DNA from: Planococcus citreus
GTDB lineage: Bacteria; Bacillota; Bacilli; Bacillales_A; Planococcaceae
Reading direction: 5' to 3'
Length of the DNA stretch: 64,000 bases
Assembly: GCF_003664125.1 (NCBI RefSeq)
Contig: NZ_RCCP01000007.1
Coordinates: 1 to 64,000, forward strand
Both the position numbers and the translations under genes were made by a program. The notes under the pieces are model-generated. The model saw nothing but the letters and a program-made list of their open reading frames with translations. It was not told where the DNA came from and ran no database searches. Positions 1 to 9,063 of the stretch are shown here, one piece after another. Numbering within the stretch: position 1 is the first letter of the stretch; each line of letters opens with the position of its first letter.

Positions 1-88
1 GAGCAAGCTCCACTATCTCCGCTCGACTTGCATGTATTAGGCACGCCGCCAGCGTTCGTCCTGAGCCAGGATCAAACTCTCCATTATA
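1..88 (-). rRNA. rrs: 16S ribosomal RNA gene, 5' end only
   Basis: The minus strand carries the universal 27F primer region (AGAGTTTGATCCTGGCTCAG) as the complement of 61-80. It is followed by the conserved GACGAACGCTGGCGGC stretch and the CTAATACATGCAAGTCGAGC stretch typical of Bacillales 16S rRNA. Counting back from E. coli position 8 at base 80 puts the mature 5' end near 87-88. Only about 88 bases are in the window; the gene continues to the left. Confidence 0.97.
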
Positions 89-262
89 GAGTAGTATTGA
101 TTGCTCAATAGTTGCTGGCGTATCGCCGTCCCGAAAGACGCGCGATTCGCTTGATCTGCCGAAGCTGATCAGTACGTTTGCCGCGATCACTCGCGACTGT
201 ATTGTTGACGTTTTGCTGTTCAGTTTTCAAGGTTCAAATTTCCACATTGCTTCAAGAGCAAC
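89..262 (-). other. rRNA operon leader with boxA-like element
   Basis: This is the transcribed leader between the inferred P2 start site (about 262) and the 16S 5' end, with no coding capacity. The minus strand has TTGAAAACTGAAC (complement of 218-230). This sequence is typical of Bacillus rRNA leaders next to the boxA antitermination signal, where Nus factors load. Calling it boxA is inference from similarity. Confidence 0.6.
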
Positions 263-268
263 TTCTAT

Positions 269-297
269 AATTTAGCATCGCTGAGCGAAAGAGTCAA
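269..297 (-). promoter_or_regulatory. rrn P2 promoter
   Basis: On the minus strand, TTGACT (complement of 292-297) and TAAATT (complement of 269-274) are separated by 17 bp. It lies about 180 bp upstream of the 16S gene. Position and spacing match the downstream promoter of the tandem pair seen in Bacillus rRNA operons. Confidence 0.75.
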
Positions 298-346
298 GTC
301 TTTTTTATTATTGTAAAAAACTTAATCTGTCCGAGCGACATGTAAT

Positions 347-376
347 ATCATAATACAATAGTTGCTTGATTGTCAA
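347..376 (-). promoter_or_regulatory. rrn P1 promoter
   Basis: On the minus strand, TTGACA (complement of 371-376) and TATGAT (complement of 347-352) are separated by 18 bp. It lies 79 bp upstream of the P2 -35 box. Tandem P1/P2 spacing of this order is usual for Bacillus rrn operons. Confidence 0.65.
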
Positions 377-460
377 CGCTTAAATTGAAAATATCCTCGA
401 AGTGTTTTGAAGCATATCTATTCTTGTGCAGTATTTTGCTATTCTTTAACTTGCTATAAT

Positions 461-500
461 GAAGAAAGCTGACGGGGTGACTTCCCTGTCAGCTTTCTTC
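461..500. terminator. Long hairpin downstream of ygxA
   Basis: An inverted repeat with arms of about 17 bp (GAAGAAAGCTGAC at 461-473 pairs with 488-500) lies just past the ygxA stop. No uninterrupted T-run follows on the minus strand, so it may act as a terminator or processing structure. It separates ygxA transcription from the rrn promoters. Confidence 0.6.
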
Positions 501-512
501 CTGTAAAATTAT

Positions 513-1379
513 TTAGCGCTGGTTTGAATAATAACGATGGAAGATACCTTCGCTTTTTGTCTTTACGCCGTTAATTGCAATTAGATCTTTTTCGATTAAA
601 AACTCAATTAGCACTTCAAGGTTGGAAGAATAATTTTTCAATTCTTCCTGTTCGTGCAATTCCTGAATCGTCCAGCTGCTTTGCTTCTCCATTACTTCAC
701 GAATATGTTGTGATCCGTCTTGTGTGCGAGAATGGATGAAGAATTCGCTGGCTAAGAATAAAAGCTCCAAGCGCTTGTCAATCGGTTCATCGCTTGAGAT
801 GAGTTCTTCGTATAATTTATAGATTGCCGGTTCCATCTTCTTCACTTGTGACCACACCGTCACTTCAGGCGGAAGCCCATTCTCAAGAACGGATAATCGA
901 GCCAAATGATGGAGTGACTCTACCATGTGATGATACGCATCTAAATAATTTTTTTCTTCGAAGAACATTTTACCTTCTAGGTACCGGCGAATCAGTTTAG
1001 CAAACTCCAGCCCCATTTTGATTTTTCTGCCGTAGAAGGGATACTCTTTCAATTCTGTTTTGAGCTTTTCCATAAATTCATTGCGATCATATATGACACG
1101 TCCGTTAAAGAGCCAGTCGACAATTTTGCGGTTTGTTCCCAATAGAAGCCACTTGTGCAATTGCTTTTCTGTAATGATATGCATAGCTGCTTTTTTATCC
1201 ATGTACGTATAATGTTTTGTGAAAACCGGTGTTTCATTTTCTTTTGTAATGATTAGAAGGATTGAATCGAATGTATCTGTAATTGGGCTGATGTCTTCTC
1301 TCTTTTCTATTAGGATGACACCGAGCGTTGTTTCCTGGCTCGCGCGTTCTTGGTATAGCGGTCTCAATATTTGTTCCAT
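513..1379 (-). CDS. ygxA: YgxA-like nucleotidyltransferase-like protein
   Basis: This is a 288-aa soluble protein resembling Bacillus YgxA, annotated as nucleotidyltransferase-like and of unknown biochemical role. The N-terminal part carries the nucleotidyltransferase-like region, the middle is helical, and the C-terminus (about 225-288) looks like a winged helix. The start is supported by GGGAG nine bases upstream of the ATG. As in Bacillus, it sits between an rrn operon and ygzB-perR, which is the main support for orthology. I see no signal peptide or membrane segment, and no substrate can be assigned from sequence. Confidence 0.85.
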   Translation of the reverse strand: MEQILRPLYQERASQETTLGVILIEKREDISPITDTFDSILLIITKENETPVFTKHYTYMDKKAAMHIITEKQLHKWLLLGTNRKIVDWLFNGRVIYDRNEFMEKLKTELKEYPFYGRKIKMGLEFAKLIRRYLEGKMFFEEKNYLDAYHHMVESLHHLARLSVLENGLPPEVTVWSQVKKMEPAIYKLYEELISSDEPIDKRLELLFLASEFFIHSRTQDGSQHIREVMEKQSSWTIQELHEQEELKNYSSNLEVLIEFLIEKDLIAINGVKTKSEGIFHRYYSNQR

Positions 1380-1566
1380 CCGTCGTCACTCCCTGCAGTC
1401 TATCTTTGTATGTTTTATGATGCCCTGTATGCTCTAGGCATGCAAATATTCTAAGGCGTTTTTCTTTATTTCGACATATTTCTCTCATATTCCTTTAACG
1501 GAATTAGCTTAACCCTTTTTGTGGACGTTTATGATATAGTATGATGGACGCAAGGAGGAACCGCTC

Positions 1567-1920
1567 ATGAAATCTTATAAAAACAAAATCAACCGCATCC
1601 GGACCTTCGCTTTGGCATTGATTTTCATCGGCATCGTGATTATGTATGTCGGTATCTATTTCCGTAACCAACCGATTGTAATGGTCATCTTTATGCTGCT
1701 CGGTGTTGTCGCCATCATCGGAAGCACGGGTGTCTATGCTTGGATCGGCCTACTGTCGATGAAAACCGTCCCTGTACAGTGCCCGAATTGCGAGCGCCAT
1801 ACAAAAATGCTCGGACGTGTTGATATCTGTATGCATTGCAATGAACCGTTGACGATGGACCCTTCTCTTGAAGGTAAAGAATTCAACGAAGAATATAATA
1901 AGAAAAAGCCGCAATTATAA
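1567..1920 (+). CDS. ygzB: YgzB family membrane protein with zinc ribbon
   Basis: This 117-aa protein has two hydrophobic segments (about residues 13-34 and 38-62) followed by a cytoplasmic zinc-ribbon-like tail. The tail has two CxxC pairs, CPNC and CMHC, spaced about 14 residues apart, and a charged C-terminus. It belongs to the conserved YgzB (DUF2614) family of Bacillales, whose function is unknown. An AAGGAGG ribosome binding site precedes the ATG. It converges on perR through a shared hairpin, as in Bacillus subtilis. Confidence 0.88.
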   Translation: MKSYKNKINRIRTFALALIFIGIVIMYVGIYFRNQPIVMVIFMLLGVVAIIGSTGVYAWIGLLSMKTVPVQCPNCERHTKMLGRVDICMHCNEPLTMDPSLEGKEFNEEYNKKKPQL

Positions 1921-1958
1921 AAAAGAATGCCCGCCAAATCGGCGGGCATTCTTTTTAT
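1919..1958. terminator. Bidirectional terminator between ygzB and perR
   Basis: A GC-rich stem (GAATGCCCGCC pairing with GGCGGGCATTC) is flanked by A-run and T-run, so it can serve both convergent genes. The perR stop codon falls at its right edge. Confidence 0.9.
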
Positions 1959-2398
1959 TGGGCTTTAGCTGACTCGCTATAACAATCGCGGCATGTCCCG
2001 TAGATTTCCAAACGGTGGTAATCCACCTGGAAGCCTGTTACATGGGACGCCAAATGTTCCACTTCGTCCAATCCTGGATAATGGAAATCGACAATCTTCC
2101 CACACTCGTTACAAATCATATGATAATGGTCGTGTGTGACAAAATCAAAGCGGCTTGAAGAATCCCCGTAGGTTAATTCTTTTACCAGCCCTGCTTTTTT
2201 AAAAACACGCAAATTATTATAAACGGTGGCTACACTCATATTGGGAAAGGCCTTTTCAAGCGCGCGATAAATATCATCTGCTGTCGGATGCGATGTAGAA
2301 TGGATCATAAACTCCAAAATCGCATGACGCTGTGGTGTAATTCTGACACCTGTAGACTTCAACGTATCGAGTGCGTCTTTCAATTGGGCTTCAGACAT
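1955..2398 (-). CDS. perR: Peroxide-responsive repressor PerR (Fur family)
   Basis: This 147-aa Fur-family metalloregulator uses Fe(II)/Mn(II) to sense hydrogen peroxide and represses oxidative stress genes. The winged-helix DNA-binding domain covers about residues 1-85. His37 and the His/Asp ligands of the regulatory site (around [10 protein letters not shown]) are conserved with Bacillus PerR. The structural zinc site is present as CNEC and CRDC. I start at the ATG at 2398, because GAGGTG lies 7 bases upstream; the upstream in-frame GTG at 2413 overlaps that ribosome binding site. A near-consensus PerR box upstream implies autorepression. Confidence 0.95.
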   Translation of the reverse strand: MSEAQLKDALDTLKSTGVRITPQRHAILEFMIHSTSHPTADDIYRALEKAFPNMSVATVYNNLRVFKKAGLVKELTYGDSSSRFDFVTHDHYHMICNECGKIVDFHYPGLDEVEHLASHVTGFQVDYHRLEIYGTCRDCYSESAKAQ

Positions 2399-2431
2399 CG
2401 CTGGGCACCTCACTTCGTATATATTCTTACA

Positions 2432-2446
2432 TTGTAATCGTTATAA
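2432..2446 (-). promoter_or_regulatory. PerR box upstream of perR
   Basis: TTGTAATCGTTATAA on the plus strand matches the 15-bp PerR consensus TTATAATNATTATAA at 12 of 14 defined positions. It lies 34 bp upstream of the perR start. This fits the known autoregulation of perR in Bacillus. Confidence 0.8.
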
Positions 2447-2531
2447 TTAGTGTACCTAAAAAAACCTTTGCGTGTCAAGAAATCGCTATAGGACGCTAAT
2501 TTTCTGTTTATTCCACTATCTAATTTTTGAA

Positions 2532-2570
2532 TTAAAAAAGCAGCTAGGTATAGAACCCAGCTGCTTGAAG
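2532..2570 (-). terminator. Intrinsic terminator after the adenosyltransferase gene
   Basis: Reading the minus strand, AAGCAGCTGGG pairs with a matching arm ending AGCTGCTT, followed by a run of six T. It lies just past the stop at 2578. Confidence 0.88.
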
Positions 2571-2577
2571 TTTCCGC

Positions 2578-3129
2578 TTACTCTGCGTGAAGCCCTTTTT
2601 CTTTAGAACCTAGTTGCTGGTTGACGAATCGTGCTGCGACAAAGAGAAAATCGGAAAGCCTGTTCAAATATGCCAGGACGTTAGGCGAAACGCCTTCCCC
2701 TATTGCAATAACATTGCGCTCGGCGCGGCGCACGATCGTCCGGGCTACATGAAATGCCGCTCCTGCGGGATGGCCGCCTGGCAAGATGAAGTTACTAAGT
2801 GGTTGGAGTTCTGCGTCATATTCATCGATCCATGTTTCCAGTCGAGTGATATGTTCCTCCTCAAGTTTCCATTTCACTTCTTTTCCTGCCGGGGTCGCTA
2901 ATTCCGCTCCAACGTGGAAGAGAATTGTTTGGATCTGATGGAAGATTTCACAAAGAGCTTCTTTTTGCTCGAAAAATTCTCCATTCAAATGCCCTACACC
3001 GAGACCGATCATCGTATTGGCTTCATCACACGTTCCATAGGCTTCGACGAGCGGGTCGTTCTTTTTGACGCGGCTGCCGTATACAAGTGAAGTCGTTCCT
3101 TTGTCTCCTGTTTTCGTATAGATTTTCAT
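2578..3129 (-). CDS. Cob(I)alamin adenosyltransferase, PduO type
   Basis: This 183-aa ATP:corrinoid adenosyltransferase transfers the adenosyl group of ATP to cob(I)alamin to make coenzyme B12. The N-terminal ATP-binding motif YTKTGDKGTTSL begins at residue 3. The helical bundle carries the conserved ARTIVRRAER stretch that contributes ATP and cobalamin contacts. The ATG at 3129 has AAGGGG nine bases upstream, which fits better than the TTG at 3135. It lies 2 bp after the hydroxyacid dehydrogenase, so the two are probably co-transcribed. No other cobalamin genes are nearby, so it may serve salvage. Confidence 0.93.
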   Translation of the reverse strand: MKIYTKTGDKGTTSLVYGSRVKKNDPLVEAYGTCDEANTMIGLGVGHLNGEFFEQKEALCEIFHQIQTILFHVGAELATPAGKEVKWKLEEEHITRLETWIDEYDAELQPLSNFILPGGHPAGAAFHVARTIVRRAERNVIAIGEGVSPNVLAYLNRLSDFLFVAARFVNQQLGSKEKGLHAE

Positions 3130-3131
3130 CT

Positions 3132-4073
3132 TCAATAACCCCTTTTCATATCCACTGGATTTGATGGTGATTTATCGCCTTTGATCCAAGCATGTAAATT
3201 CGGAATGAAAACATCCAATGCGCGCTCGACGTATTTTCCGGAATGGCTCGAAACATGCGGGGAAATGATGACATTGTCCATCTTCCAATACGGGTGGTCT
3301 GCCGGCAGCGGTTCTTCTTCGAAAACATCCAATATGGCATAACCAATTTCGCCGCTTTCCAGCGCTTCAAGCATCACTTGGTCTTCCACCAGATCACCGC
3401 GGCCTAAATTCATGAAAATCGCATCCTCTTTCATCGCCTGGAAATGCTCTTTCTTCAATAGATGATAAGTTTCCTTCGTGCTCGGCAATACGGACAGAAC
3501 AATATCAGCATTTGGAAGAACGGCTGATACATTTTCAATAGAAACCATTTCATCCATATATTCAGCATCATTTCCCGAACGGTTGCAGCCGATCGTCTTA
3601 ACTCCGAATGCTTGAAGCAAGCGGCCGATTTCCGAACCGATTGCCCCAGGACCGAACAGGACGGCTGTAGAACCTGCCAGTTCGGATGATTTGGTTTTCC
3701 GGTTCCATTCCCTGTTGCGCTGGTTCTCATAAATGAATGGCAAGGAGCGTTTGAGCGACAGCAAATGGGCCAATGCGGATTCCGCCATCGGGGTTTTATG
3801 GATTCCTTTGACGTTCGAAACGATGATCCCTTTTTTTGCTATGGCCGCGTGGGGCATTTTTTCAATTCCTGCGCTTGCTACCATGATCCATTTCAGGTTG
3901 TCAGCGCTTTCGATATCTTCCGCCGTTAAATCTTCTCCGTATGTGACAACAATATCGGCTGTCGGCAAAAATGACTTGTTCTTATATAAAAAGCGGAAAT
4001 TTACTTCAGGGAATTCGGCTTGAAGTCGTTCCTGCTGGTTTTCTCTTGGCACAAATGTAAATAGGACATCCAT
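3132..4073 (-). CDS. D-isomer-specific 2-hydroxyacid dehydrogenase
   Basis: This 313-aa NAD(P)-dependent oxidoreductase belongs to the D-2-hydroxyacid dehydrogenase family. The NAD-binding Rossmann fold carries GPGAIGSEIG near residue 140. The catalytic Arg lies in NLGRGDLV, the Glu in the FEEEPL region and the His in ISPHVSSHS. The catalytic domain is split around the Rossmann fold, as usual for the family. Length is normal. The substrate (glyoxylate, hydroxypyruvate or a keto acid) cannot be read from sequence. A GAGGAAG ribosome binding site precedes the ATG. It lies between bcp and the adenosyltransferase on the same strand. Confidence 0.9.
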   Translation of the reverse strand: MDVLFTFVPRENQQERLQAEFPEVNFRFLYKNKSFLPTADIVVTYGEDLTAEDIESADNLKWIMVASAGIEKMPHAAIAKKGIIVSNVKGIHKTPMAESALAHLLSLKRSLPFIYENQRNREWNRKTKSSELAGSTAVLFGPGAIGSEIGRLLQAFGVKTIGCNRSGNDAEYMDEMVSIENVSAVLPNADIVLSVLPSTKETYHLLKKEHFQAMKEDAIFMNLGRGDLVEDQVMLEALESGEIGYAILDVFEEEPLPADHPYWKMDNVIISPHVSSHSGKYVERALDVFIPNLHAWIKGDKSPSNPVDMKRGY

Positions 4074-4088
4074 CAGATTCTTCCTCTC

Positions 4089-4565
4089 TCAGTCACCGCT
4101 GATTGCTTTTACAGTTTCCAACACTTCTTCGATATGTTCTTTCACTTTCACTTTGCGCCATTCCTTGATGACGGTACCTGTCGGGTCAATCAAGAATGTC
4201 GAGCGCTCTATGCCCCAGAATTCTTTGCCGTACATTTTCTTGAGCTTCCAAACCCCATAAGCTTCAGACACTTGGTGATCCTCGTCAACGAGAAGCGAAA
4301 ACGGCAAGCCGTGCTTGTCGATGAATTTTTGATGGCGTTCTTTGGAATCTGCACTAACGCCCAAAATCTCCGCGTTAAGCTCCGAGAAATCTTTTTCGGC
4401 ATCGCGGAAATCGCATGCTTGGGTCGTACAACCCGGCGTCATGTCTTTCGGATAAAAATAGAGCACGACGTATTTTTTCCCTGCGTAATCCGATAGGGAA
4501 ATTGTTTCGCCCTGTTCATTTTGCAATGTGAAGTCAGGTGCTGCCAATCCTTCTAATGTAGCCAA
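4089..4565 (-). CDS. bcp: Thiol peroxidase Bcp (peroxiredoxin Q)
   Basis: This thioredoxin-fold peroxiredoxin of about 158 aa reduces hydroperoxides. The peroxidatic and resolving cysteines are the two in PGCTTQAC, five residues apart, as in atypical 2-Cys BCP/PrxQ enzymes. I favour the TTG start at 4565: GGAG lies 8 bases upstream of it, but only 2 bases upstream of the ATG at 4571. An open frame extends to an ATG at 4619 but has no homologous residues. Its position two genes from perR matches ygaF in Bacillus and suggests a role in peroxide defence. I saw no clear PerR box directly upstream. Confidence 0.92.
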   Translation of the reverse strand: MATLEGLAAPDFTLQNEQGETISLSDYAGKKYVVLYFYPKDMTPGCTTQACDFRDAEKDFSELNAEILGVSADSKERHQKFIDKHGLPFSLLVDEDHQVSEAYGVWKLKKMYGKEFWGIERSTFLIDPTGTVIKEWRKVKVKEHIEEVLETVKAISGD

Positions 4566-4624
4566 ACCCATCACTCCTTTTCTTTCTTCTATCGTACCGG
4601 ACGGTTTCATTACTTTCAATTTCT

Positions 4625-4654
4625 TTGGCGTTTGCAGCTGATATTGTCTACAAT
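4625..4654 (+). promoter_or_regulatory. SigA-type promoter for hemL2
   Basis: TTGGCG (4625-4630) and TACAAT (4649-4654) are separated by 18 bp, about 30 bp upstream of the hemL2 ATG. Confidence 0.55.
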
Positions 4655-4683
4655 AAGGAATAGATTATTTTAGGAGGCATTTT

Positions 4684-5970
4684 ATGGATCACTCGATTTC
4701 CGAACAATTGCACCAAGAAGCGCTAGAACATATTGTCGGCGGGGTTAATAGCCCTTCCCGCTCTTATAAAGCTGTAGGGGGCGGCTCCCCTGTTGCCATG
4801 GATTATGGAAAAGGCGCCCACTTTTATGATGTGGATGGAAATAAATACATCGATTATTTAGCGGCTTACGGCCCGATCATCACAGGCCACGGTCACCCGC
4901 ATATCGCAAAAGCCATTGCACATGCCGCTGAAACCGGCGTGTTATTCGGCACACCGACAAAGCACGAAGTGACATTCGCAAAAATGCTGAAACAAGCGAT
5001 GCCTGCGATGGATAAAGTGCGTTTTGTCAATAGCGGGACGGAAGCTGTCATGACGACCATACGCGTGGCCCGTGCCTACACGGGACGGACCAAAATCATG
5101 AAATTCGCCGGATGCTATCACGGCCATTCCGATTTAGTGCTCGTTGCGGCTGGTTCCGGCCCCGCTACACTCGGCACACCTGATTCGGCAGGCGTCCCGA
5201 AATCGATCGCTGAAGAAGTCATCACGATTCCCTTTAACGATCCCGGGGCATTCAACGAAGCGATTAACCGTTGGGGAGACGAAATTGCCTGCATTCTCGT
5301 CGAGCCGATTGTCGGCAACTTCGGCATTGTTGAACCGGAAGAGGGATTTCTTGAAGAAGTCCATGCACTGGCGAAAGAGAAAGGTGCATTGATTGTCTAT
5401 GATGAAGTCATTACGGCTTTCCGCTTCCATTACGGCGGTGCGCAGAACTTACTCGGACTTGAGCCGGACTTGACGGCGCTCGGAAAAATCATCGGCGGCG
5501 GTTTGCCGATCGGTGCATACGGCGGGAAGCGTGAAATCATGGAAACGGTCGCCCCGCTTGGACCCGCTTATCAGGCAGGGACGATGGCCGGCAATCCGGC
5601 TTCGATCCAAGCAGGCATCGCATGTCTTGAAGTGTTGCAAGAAAAAGGTGTTTACGAACGCATGGACCAACTTGGGGAACGTCTTGAATCAGGAATTTTG
5701 GCTGCTGCTGACAAACACGGCGTCACGATTACGATCAATCGTTTAAAAGGTGCCCTGACGATTTATTTCACCGATCAAAAAGTGAAAAATTACGAACAAG
5801 CGGAAGCAACGGATGGCGAAATGTTCGGGCGCTTCTTTAAACTGATGCTCGAGCAGGGCATCAATTTGGCGCCTTCCAAATACGAAGCCTGGTTTTTGAC
5901 CACTGAACATACAGAGGAAGATATCGATACGTCGATCCGGGCGGTAGAGCATGCATTTGCCCAATTGTAA
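4684..5970 (+). CDS. gsaB: Glutamate-1-semialdehyde 2,1-aminomutase (HemL2/GsaB)
   Basis: This 428-aa class III PLP-dependent aminomutase converts glutamate-1-semialdehyde to 5-aminolevulinate, the first committed heme precursor. The PLP-binding lysine lies in [14 protein letters not shown] near residue 265, and the GCYHGHSDL region near 140 contributes to the active site. Length is normal. GGAGG six bases upstream supports the ATG. The location beside bcp and ygaE matches the second Bacillus paralogue (gsaB) rather than the hemAXCDBL operon copy. Confidence 0.95.
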   Translation: MDHSISEQLHQEALEHIVGGVNSPSRSYKAVGGGSPVAMDYGKGAHFYDVDGNKYIDYLAAYGPIITGHGHPHIAKAIAHAAETGVLFGTPTKHEVTFAKMLKQAMPAMDKVRFVNSGTEAVMTTIRVARAYTGRTKIMKFAGCYHGHSDLVLVAAGSGPATLGTPDSAGVPKSIAEEVITIPFNDPGAFNEAINRWGDEIACILVEPIVGNFGIVEPEEGFLEEVHALAKEKGALIVYDEVITAFRFHYGGAQNLLGLEPDLTALGKIIGGGLPIGAYGGKREIMETVAPLGPAYQAGTMAGNPASIQAGIACLEVLQEKGVYERMDQLGERLESGILAAADKHGVTITINRLKGALTIYFTDQKVKNYEQAEATDGEMFGRFFKLMLEQGINLAPSKYEAWFLTTEHTEEDIDTSIRAVEHAFAQL

Positions 5971-6003
5971 AAACGGATTCCTTCCTGAAGGGGGTGTTTG
6001 CCG

Positions 6004-7089
6004 ATGAAACTCGGTGCGCGCATATTCAAAACCGGTATCGCTATATCACTTGCCTTGTTTCTGGCGACGCTTCTTGAACTTCCGACGCCGGTATTTGCAG
6101 GGGTAGCGGCGATTTTCGCCATACAGCCTTCCATTTACCGGTCATACCTGACATTACTCGACCAAGTTTACGGCAATTTGATTGGTGCTTCGATTGCCGT
6201 AATCTTCGTGTTGACGCTCGGGCCGAACTATTTGACGATTGGCGTCGCCGCTATTTTAGCGATTATCATTATGCTGAAATTAAAGCTGGAAAATACAGTT
6301 CCCCTGACATTGGTCACTTTGATCATCATTATGGACTCGCAATCGGATGACTTCCTCGTCTTCGCTTCTTTGCGATTCTTGACAGTATTATTGGGGATTT
6401 TATCGGCTTTTATCGTCAATATGATCTTTTTGCCGCCAAAATACGAAACGCGCTTGTTCCAGTCAATCCATTCCGTCAGCGAAGATGTCATACGGTGGAT
6501 CCGGATTTCGATCCGCCATGCTTCCGATCATTCCTCGGTAAAAGAAGACATCGACAAATTGACCGAGAAACTGGTGAAAGTGGATCAATGGTATTCATTT
6601 TATAAGGAAGAACGCAGTTATACGAAAAAGCAGCAATATACAAAAGCACGCAAGCTGGTACTCTACAGGCAGATGATTGCCACATCGAAAAAGAGCCTCG
6701 AAGTTTTGCGGCGCTTGAACCGTTATGAAAATGAACTGCGCGACCTGCCCGAACAATTCCATATGATGGTTCAGGAACGGCTCGAGAGCTTGGCGAGCTA
6801 TCACGAACAGCTTTATATGAAATACATCGGGAAAATCCGTCCGGAACATAGCGAAAGTTCAGGGCCGGACGCGGTGTTGAAACGCAATGAAGTCATGTCG
6901 ATTTTCGTTAAGGAAATCAATCTATCGACTGAAGTCGAAGAAGACGAATTTTCGGTTTACCATTTGATGCATGTCCTCTCTGCCCTGCTTGACTACGAAG
7001 AGCATTTGGAGCATTTGGACTTGCTGATCATCGCATACCATAATTACCATAGCGAAGAAGTCGACAGCGATATCGAAAACGCCATATAA
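6004..7089 (+). CDS. ygaE: YgaE-like aromatic acid exporter family membrane protein
   Basis: This 361-aa protein has about four strongly hydrophobic helices in the first 145 residues. They are followed by a charged, helical cytoplasmic domain of about 215 residues. The architecture and gene position match YgaE, of the FUSC/aromatic acid exporter-like family. A GGGGG ribosome binding site nine bases upstream supports the ATG at 6004. Transport of aromatic acids is a family-level label only; no substrate evidence exists here. It follows gsaB by 33 bp and may be co-transcribed. Confidence 0.82.
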   Translation: MKLGARIFKTGIAISLALFLATLLELPTPVFAGVAAIFAIQPSIYRSYLTLLDQVYGNLIGASIAVIFVLTLGPNYLTIGVAAILAIIIMLKLKLENTVPLTLVTLIIIMDSQSDDFLVFASLRFLTVLLGILSAFIVNMIFLPPKYETRLFQSIHSVSEDVIRWIRISIRHASDHSSVKEDIDKLTEKLVKVDQWYSFYKEERSYTKKQQYTKARKLVLYRQMIATSKKSLEVLRRLNRYENELRDLPEQFHMMVQERLESLASYHEQLYMKYIGKIRPEHSESSGPDAVLKRNEVMSIFVKEINLSTEVEEDEFSVYHLMHVLSALLDYEEHLEHLDLLIIAYHNYHSEEVDSDIENAI

Positions 7090-7119
7090 AAAACGCCCGG
7101 AAAATTTCCGGGCGTTTTT
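7087..7119. terminator. Bidirectional terminator between ygaE and the peptide ABC operon
   Basis: AAACGCCCGGAAA (7091-7103) pairs with TTTCCGGGCGTTT (7104-7116), followed by T on the plus strand and flanked by A on the other side. It serves both convergent transcription units. Confidence 0.92.
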
Positions 7120-7120
7120 C

Positions 7121-8005
7121 TTATGATTTCATTCGTGGGTCGAGTGCGTCGCGCAACCCGTCTCCCATTAAATTAAAGCCAAGTACGGTCAACATAATCG
7201 CCACACCCGGGAAAATCATCGTCCACGGGGCATTGGTCAAGTACGAGCGGGAATCGGCCAGCATCTTGCCCCATTCCGGGGAAGGTGCCTGCGCCCCGAG
7301 CCCGAGAAATCCGAGTGCCGCCGCTTCAATGATCGCTGTCGCAATCGCGAGCGTGCCTTGGACGATAACCGGCGCCATGGAGTTTGGCAAAATATGCGAA
7401 ACCAAGATGCGGTTGTCTTTCATGCCGATCGCTTTCGCTGACATGATGTATTCGTCTTCCTTGATGCTCAATACCTTCGATCGGATCAAGCGCCCAAAGT
7501 TCGGAACGTTGATGATGGCAATCGCAATCAATGCATTGCGCAATGACGGCCCAAGAACCGATACAACTGCAATCGCAAGAAGGATACTCGGGAATGCCAA
7601 CATGATATCGAATAGCCGGGAAATAATGGTGTCGACCCAGCGCCCGTAATAGCCCGCCAAAATACCGAGAATACTGCCGACAACTACCGAGCCGATAACC
7701 GCCAGGAATCCAACCCATAGCGAGATGCGCGCTCCGTATACGACACGCGACAAGATATCACGGCCGAAATCGTCTGTACCCATCCAATGATCGCCGGAAG
7801 GAGGCAGAAGCCGCTGGGAAAGATTTTGTTCATTGATGCCTTGAGGTGTAAATAACGGACCGAAAATCGCCAAAAGAATGAAGAAAATGACGATGCCCAT
7901 GCCGACGACCGCGACTTTACTTTTGCGGAATCCACGCCATGCCTCTTTCCAAGGACCGGCGACTTTTTGCATTTCCTGCTTGTCTGCTGCTGCTGTTTCA
8001 GCCAA
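7121..8005 (-). CDS. Peptide ABC transporter permease (DppC/OppC type)
   Basis: This 294-aa integral membrane subunit has about six transmembrane segments. It carries the permease signature for coupling to the ATPases, with the EAA-like loop around ANIEAAALGFLGLG, and the N-terminal OppC-type extension. The start is TTG at 8005, with GGAGG six bases upstream. It is the last gene of the operon D-F-A-B-C, 17 bp after the DppB-like permease. Substrate is probably di- or oligopeptides. The DWMGTDDFGRD-type motif after the first helix is typical of OppC/DppC proteins. Confidence 0.93.
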   Translation of the reverse strand: MAETAAADKQEMQKVAGPWKEAWRGFRKSKVAVVGMGIVIFFILLAIFGPLFTPQGINEQNLSQRLLPPSGDHWMGTDDFGRDILSRVVYGARISLWVGFLAVIGSVVVGSILGILAGYYGRWVDTIISRLFDIMLAFPSILLAIAVVSVLGPSLRNALIAIAIINVPNFGRLIRSKVLSIKEDEYIMSAKAIGMKDNRILVSHILPNSMAPVIVQGTLAIATAIIEAAALGFLGLGAQAPSPEWGKMLADSRSYLTNAPWTMIFPGVAIMLTVLGFNLMGDGLRDALDPRMKS

Positions 8006-8022
8006 TATGCTCCTCCCCCTTC

Positions 8023-9027
8023 CTAATCATATTTGATCCTCGGATCGACCAAGCCGTAAAGCAAGTCGACGAAGAGATTGATCATGACGAATATAAATGC
8101 GACGACTAGAATGCCGGATTGGATAACCGGATAATCGCGGAAACCGATCGCTTCATAGATATAGCGCCCAATGCCTGGCCATCCGAAAATGGTTTCGGTC
8201 AAAATTGCGCCGCCGAGCAATAAGCCCATCTGCAAACCGATAATAGTCAATACAGGAATGATCGCATTTTTTAATGCATGCTTGTAGACGACCCAGAACA
8301 TTTTGACGCCTTTAGCGCGAGCGGTCCGGACGTAATCCGAACGCATGACTTCAAGCATTGAAGAGCGTGTCATCCGTGCGATGATCGCCATCGGAATGGT
8401 GGCTAGCGCCGTGCCTGGAAGCACCAAATGCTTCAATACGGTCGCCAATTGGTTGAAATCGCCTTGAATGATAGTGTCCAACACATAAAAATTGGTGATG
8501 TTATTGATTGGGTCCCGGACGTTTTCCCGGCCAGTCGTCGGCAATATGCCGAGTTCAATCGAGAAAATCCATTGGTTCATGAGGCCAAGCCAGAAGATTG
8601 GCATGGAAACACCGATCAAAGCTAGCACCATCGCTGTGTAATCGAACCACGAGTTTTGGAACCATGCAGAGATGATGCCCGCATTAATGCCGATGACGAC
8701 GGCAATGATGATTGCGAATAAAGACAGTTCAAATGTCGCTGCTAGATATGGCCAAATTTCTTCCGAAACAGGTGAACGGGTACGCAGTGAATCCCCCATG
8801 TCGCCTGTAACCAGGCCTTTTAAGTAATCGAAATATTGGATGTACCAGGGATTATCAAGCCCCAGACTCGTCCGTAATGCTTTAATTGCTTCTTCGGATG
8901 CTTGTTGCCCAAGGATGACTTGTGCGGGATCGCCTGGAATTGCCCGGATGATCATAAAGACGATAAACGTCATTCCGAGTAAGACAGGAATCAATTGCAA
9001 AAGCCGCTGCCCGATATAGTGAAGCAT
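8023..9027 (-). CDS. Peptide ABC transporter permease (DppB/OppB type)
   Basis: This 334-aa permease has six predicted membrane segments. It shows the classic OppB/DppB N-terminus (IVFMIIRAIPGDPAQVILG) and the ARMTRSSMLEVMRSDYVRTA region before the coupling loop. The ATG at 9027 has GGAGAG nine bases upstream; the GTG at 9036 overlaps that site. It pairs with the downstream DppC-like subunit to form the channel. It is separated from the binding-protein gene by a hairpin that probably lowers permease expression. Confidence 0.93.
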   Translation of the reverse strand: MLHYIGQRLLQLIPVLLGMTFIVFMIIRAIPGDPAQVILGQQASEEAIKALRTSLGLDNPWYIQYFDYLKGLVTGDMGDSLRTRSPVSEEIWPYLAATFELSLFAIIIAVVIGINAGIISAWFQNSWFDYTAMVLALIGVSMPIFWLGLMNQWIFSIELGILPTTGRENVRDPINNITNFYVLDTIIQGDFNQLATVLKHLVLPGTALATIPMAIIARMTRSSMLEVMRSDYVRTARAKGVKMFWVVYKHALKNAIIPVLTIIGLQMGLLLGGAILTETIFGWPGIGRYIYEAIGFRDYPVIQSGILVVAFIFVMINLFVDLLYGLVDPRIKYD

Positions 9028-9063
9028 CTTCTTCACCTCTCCATCTCAATTGCATTATGTATT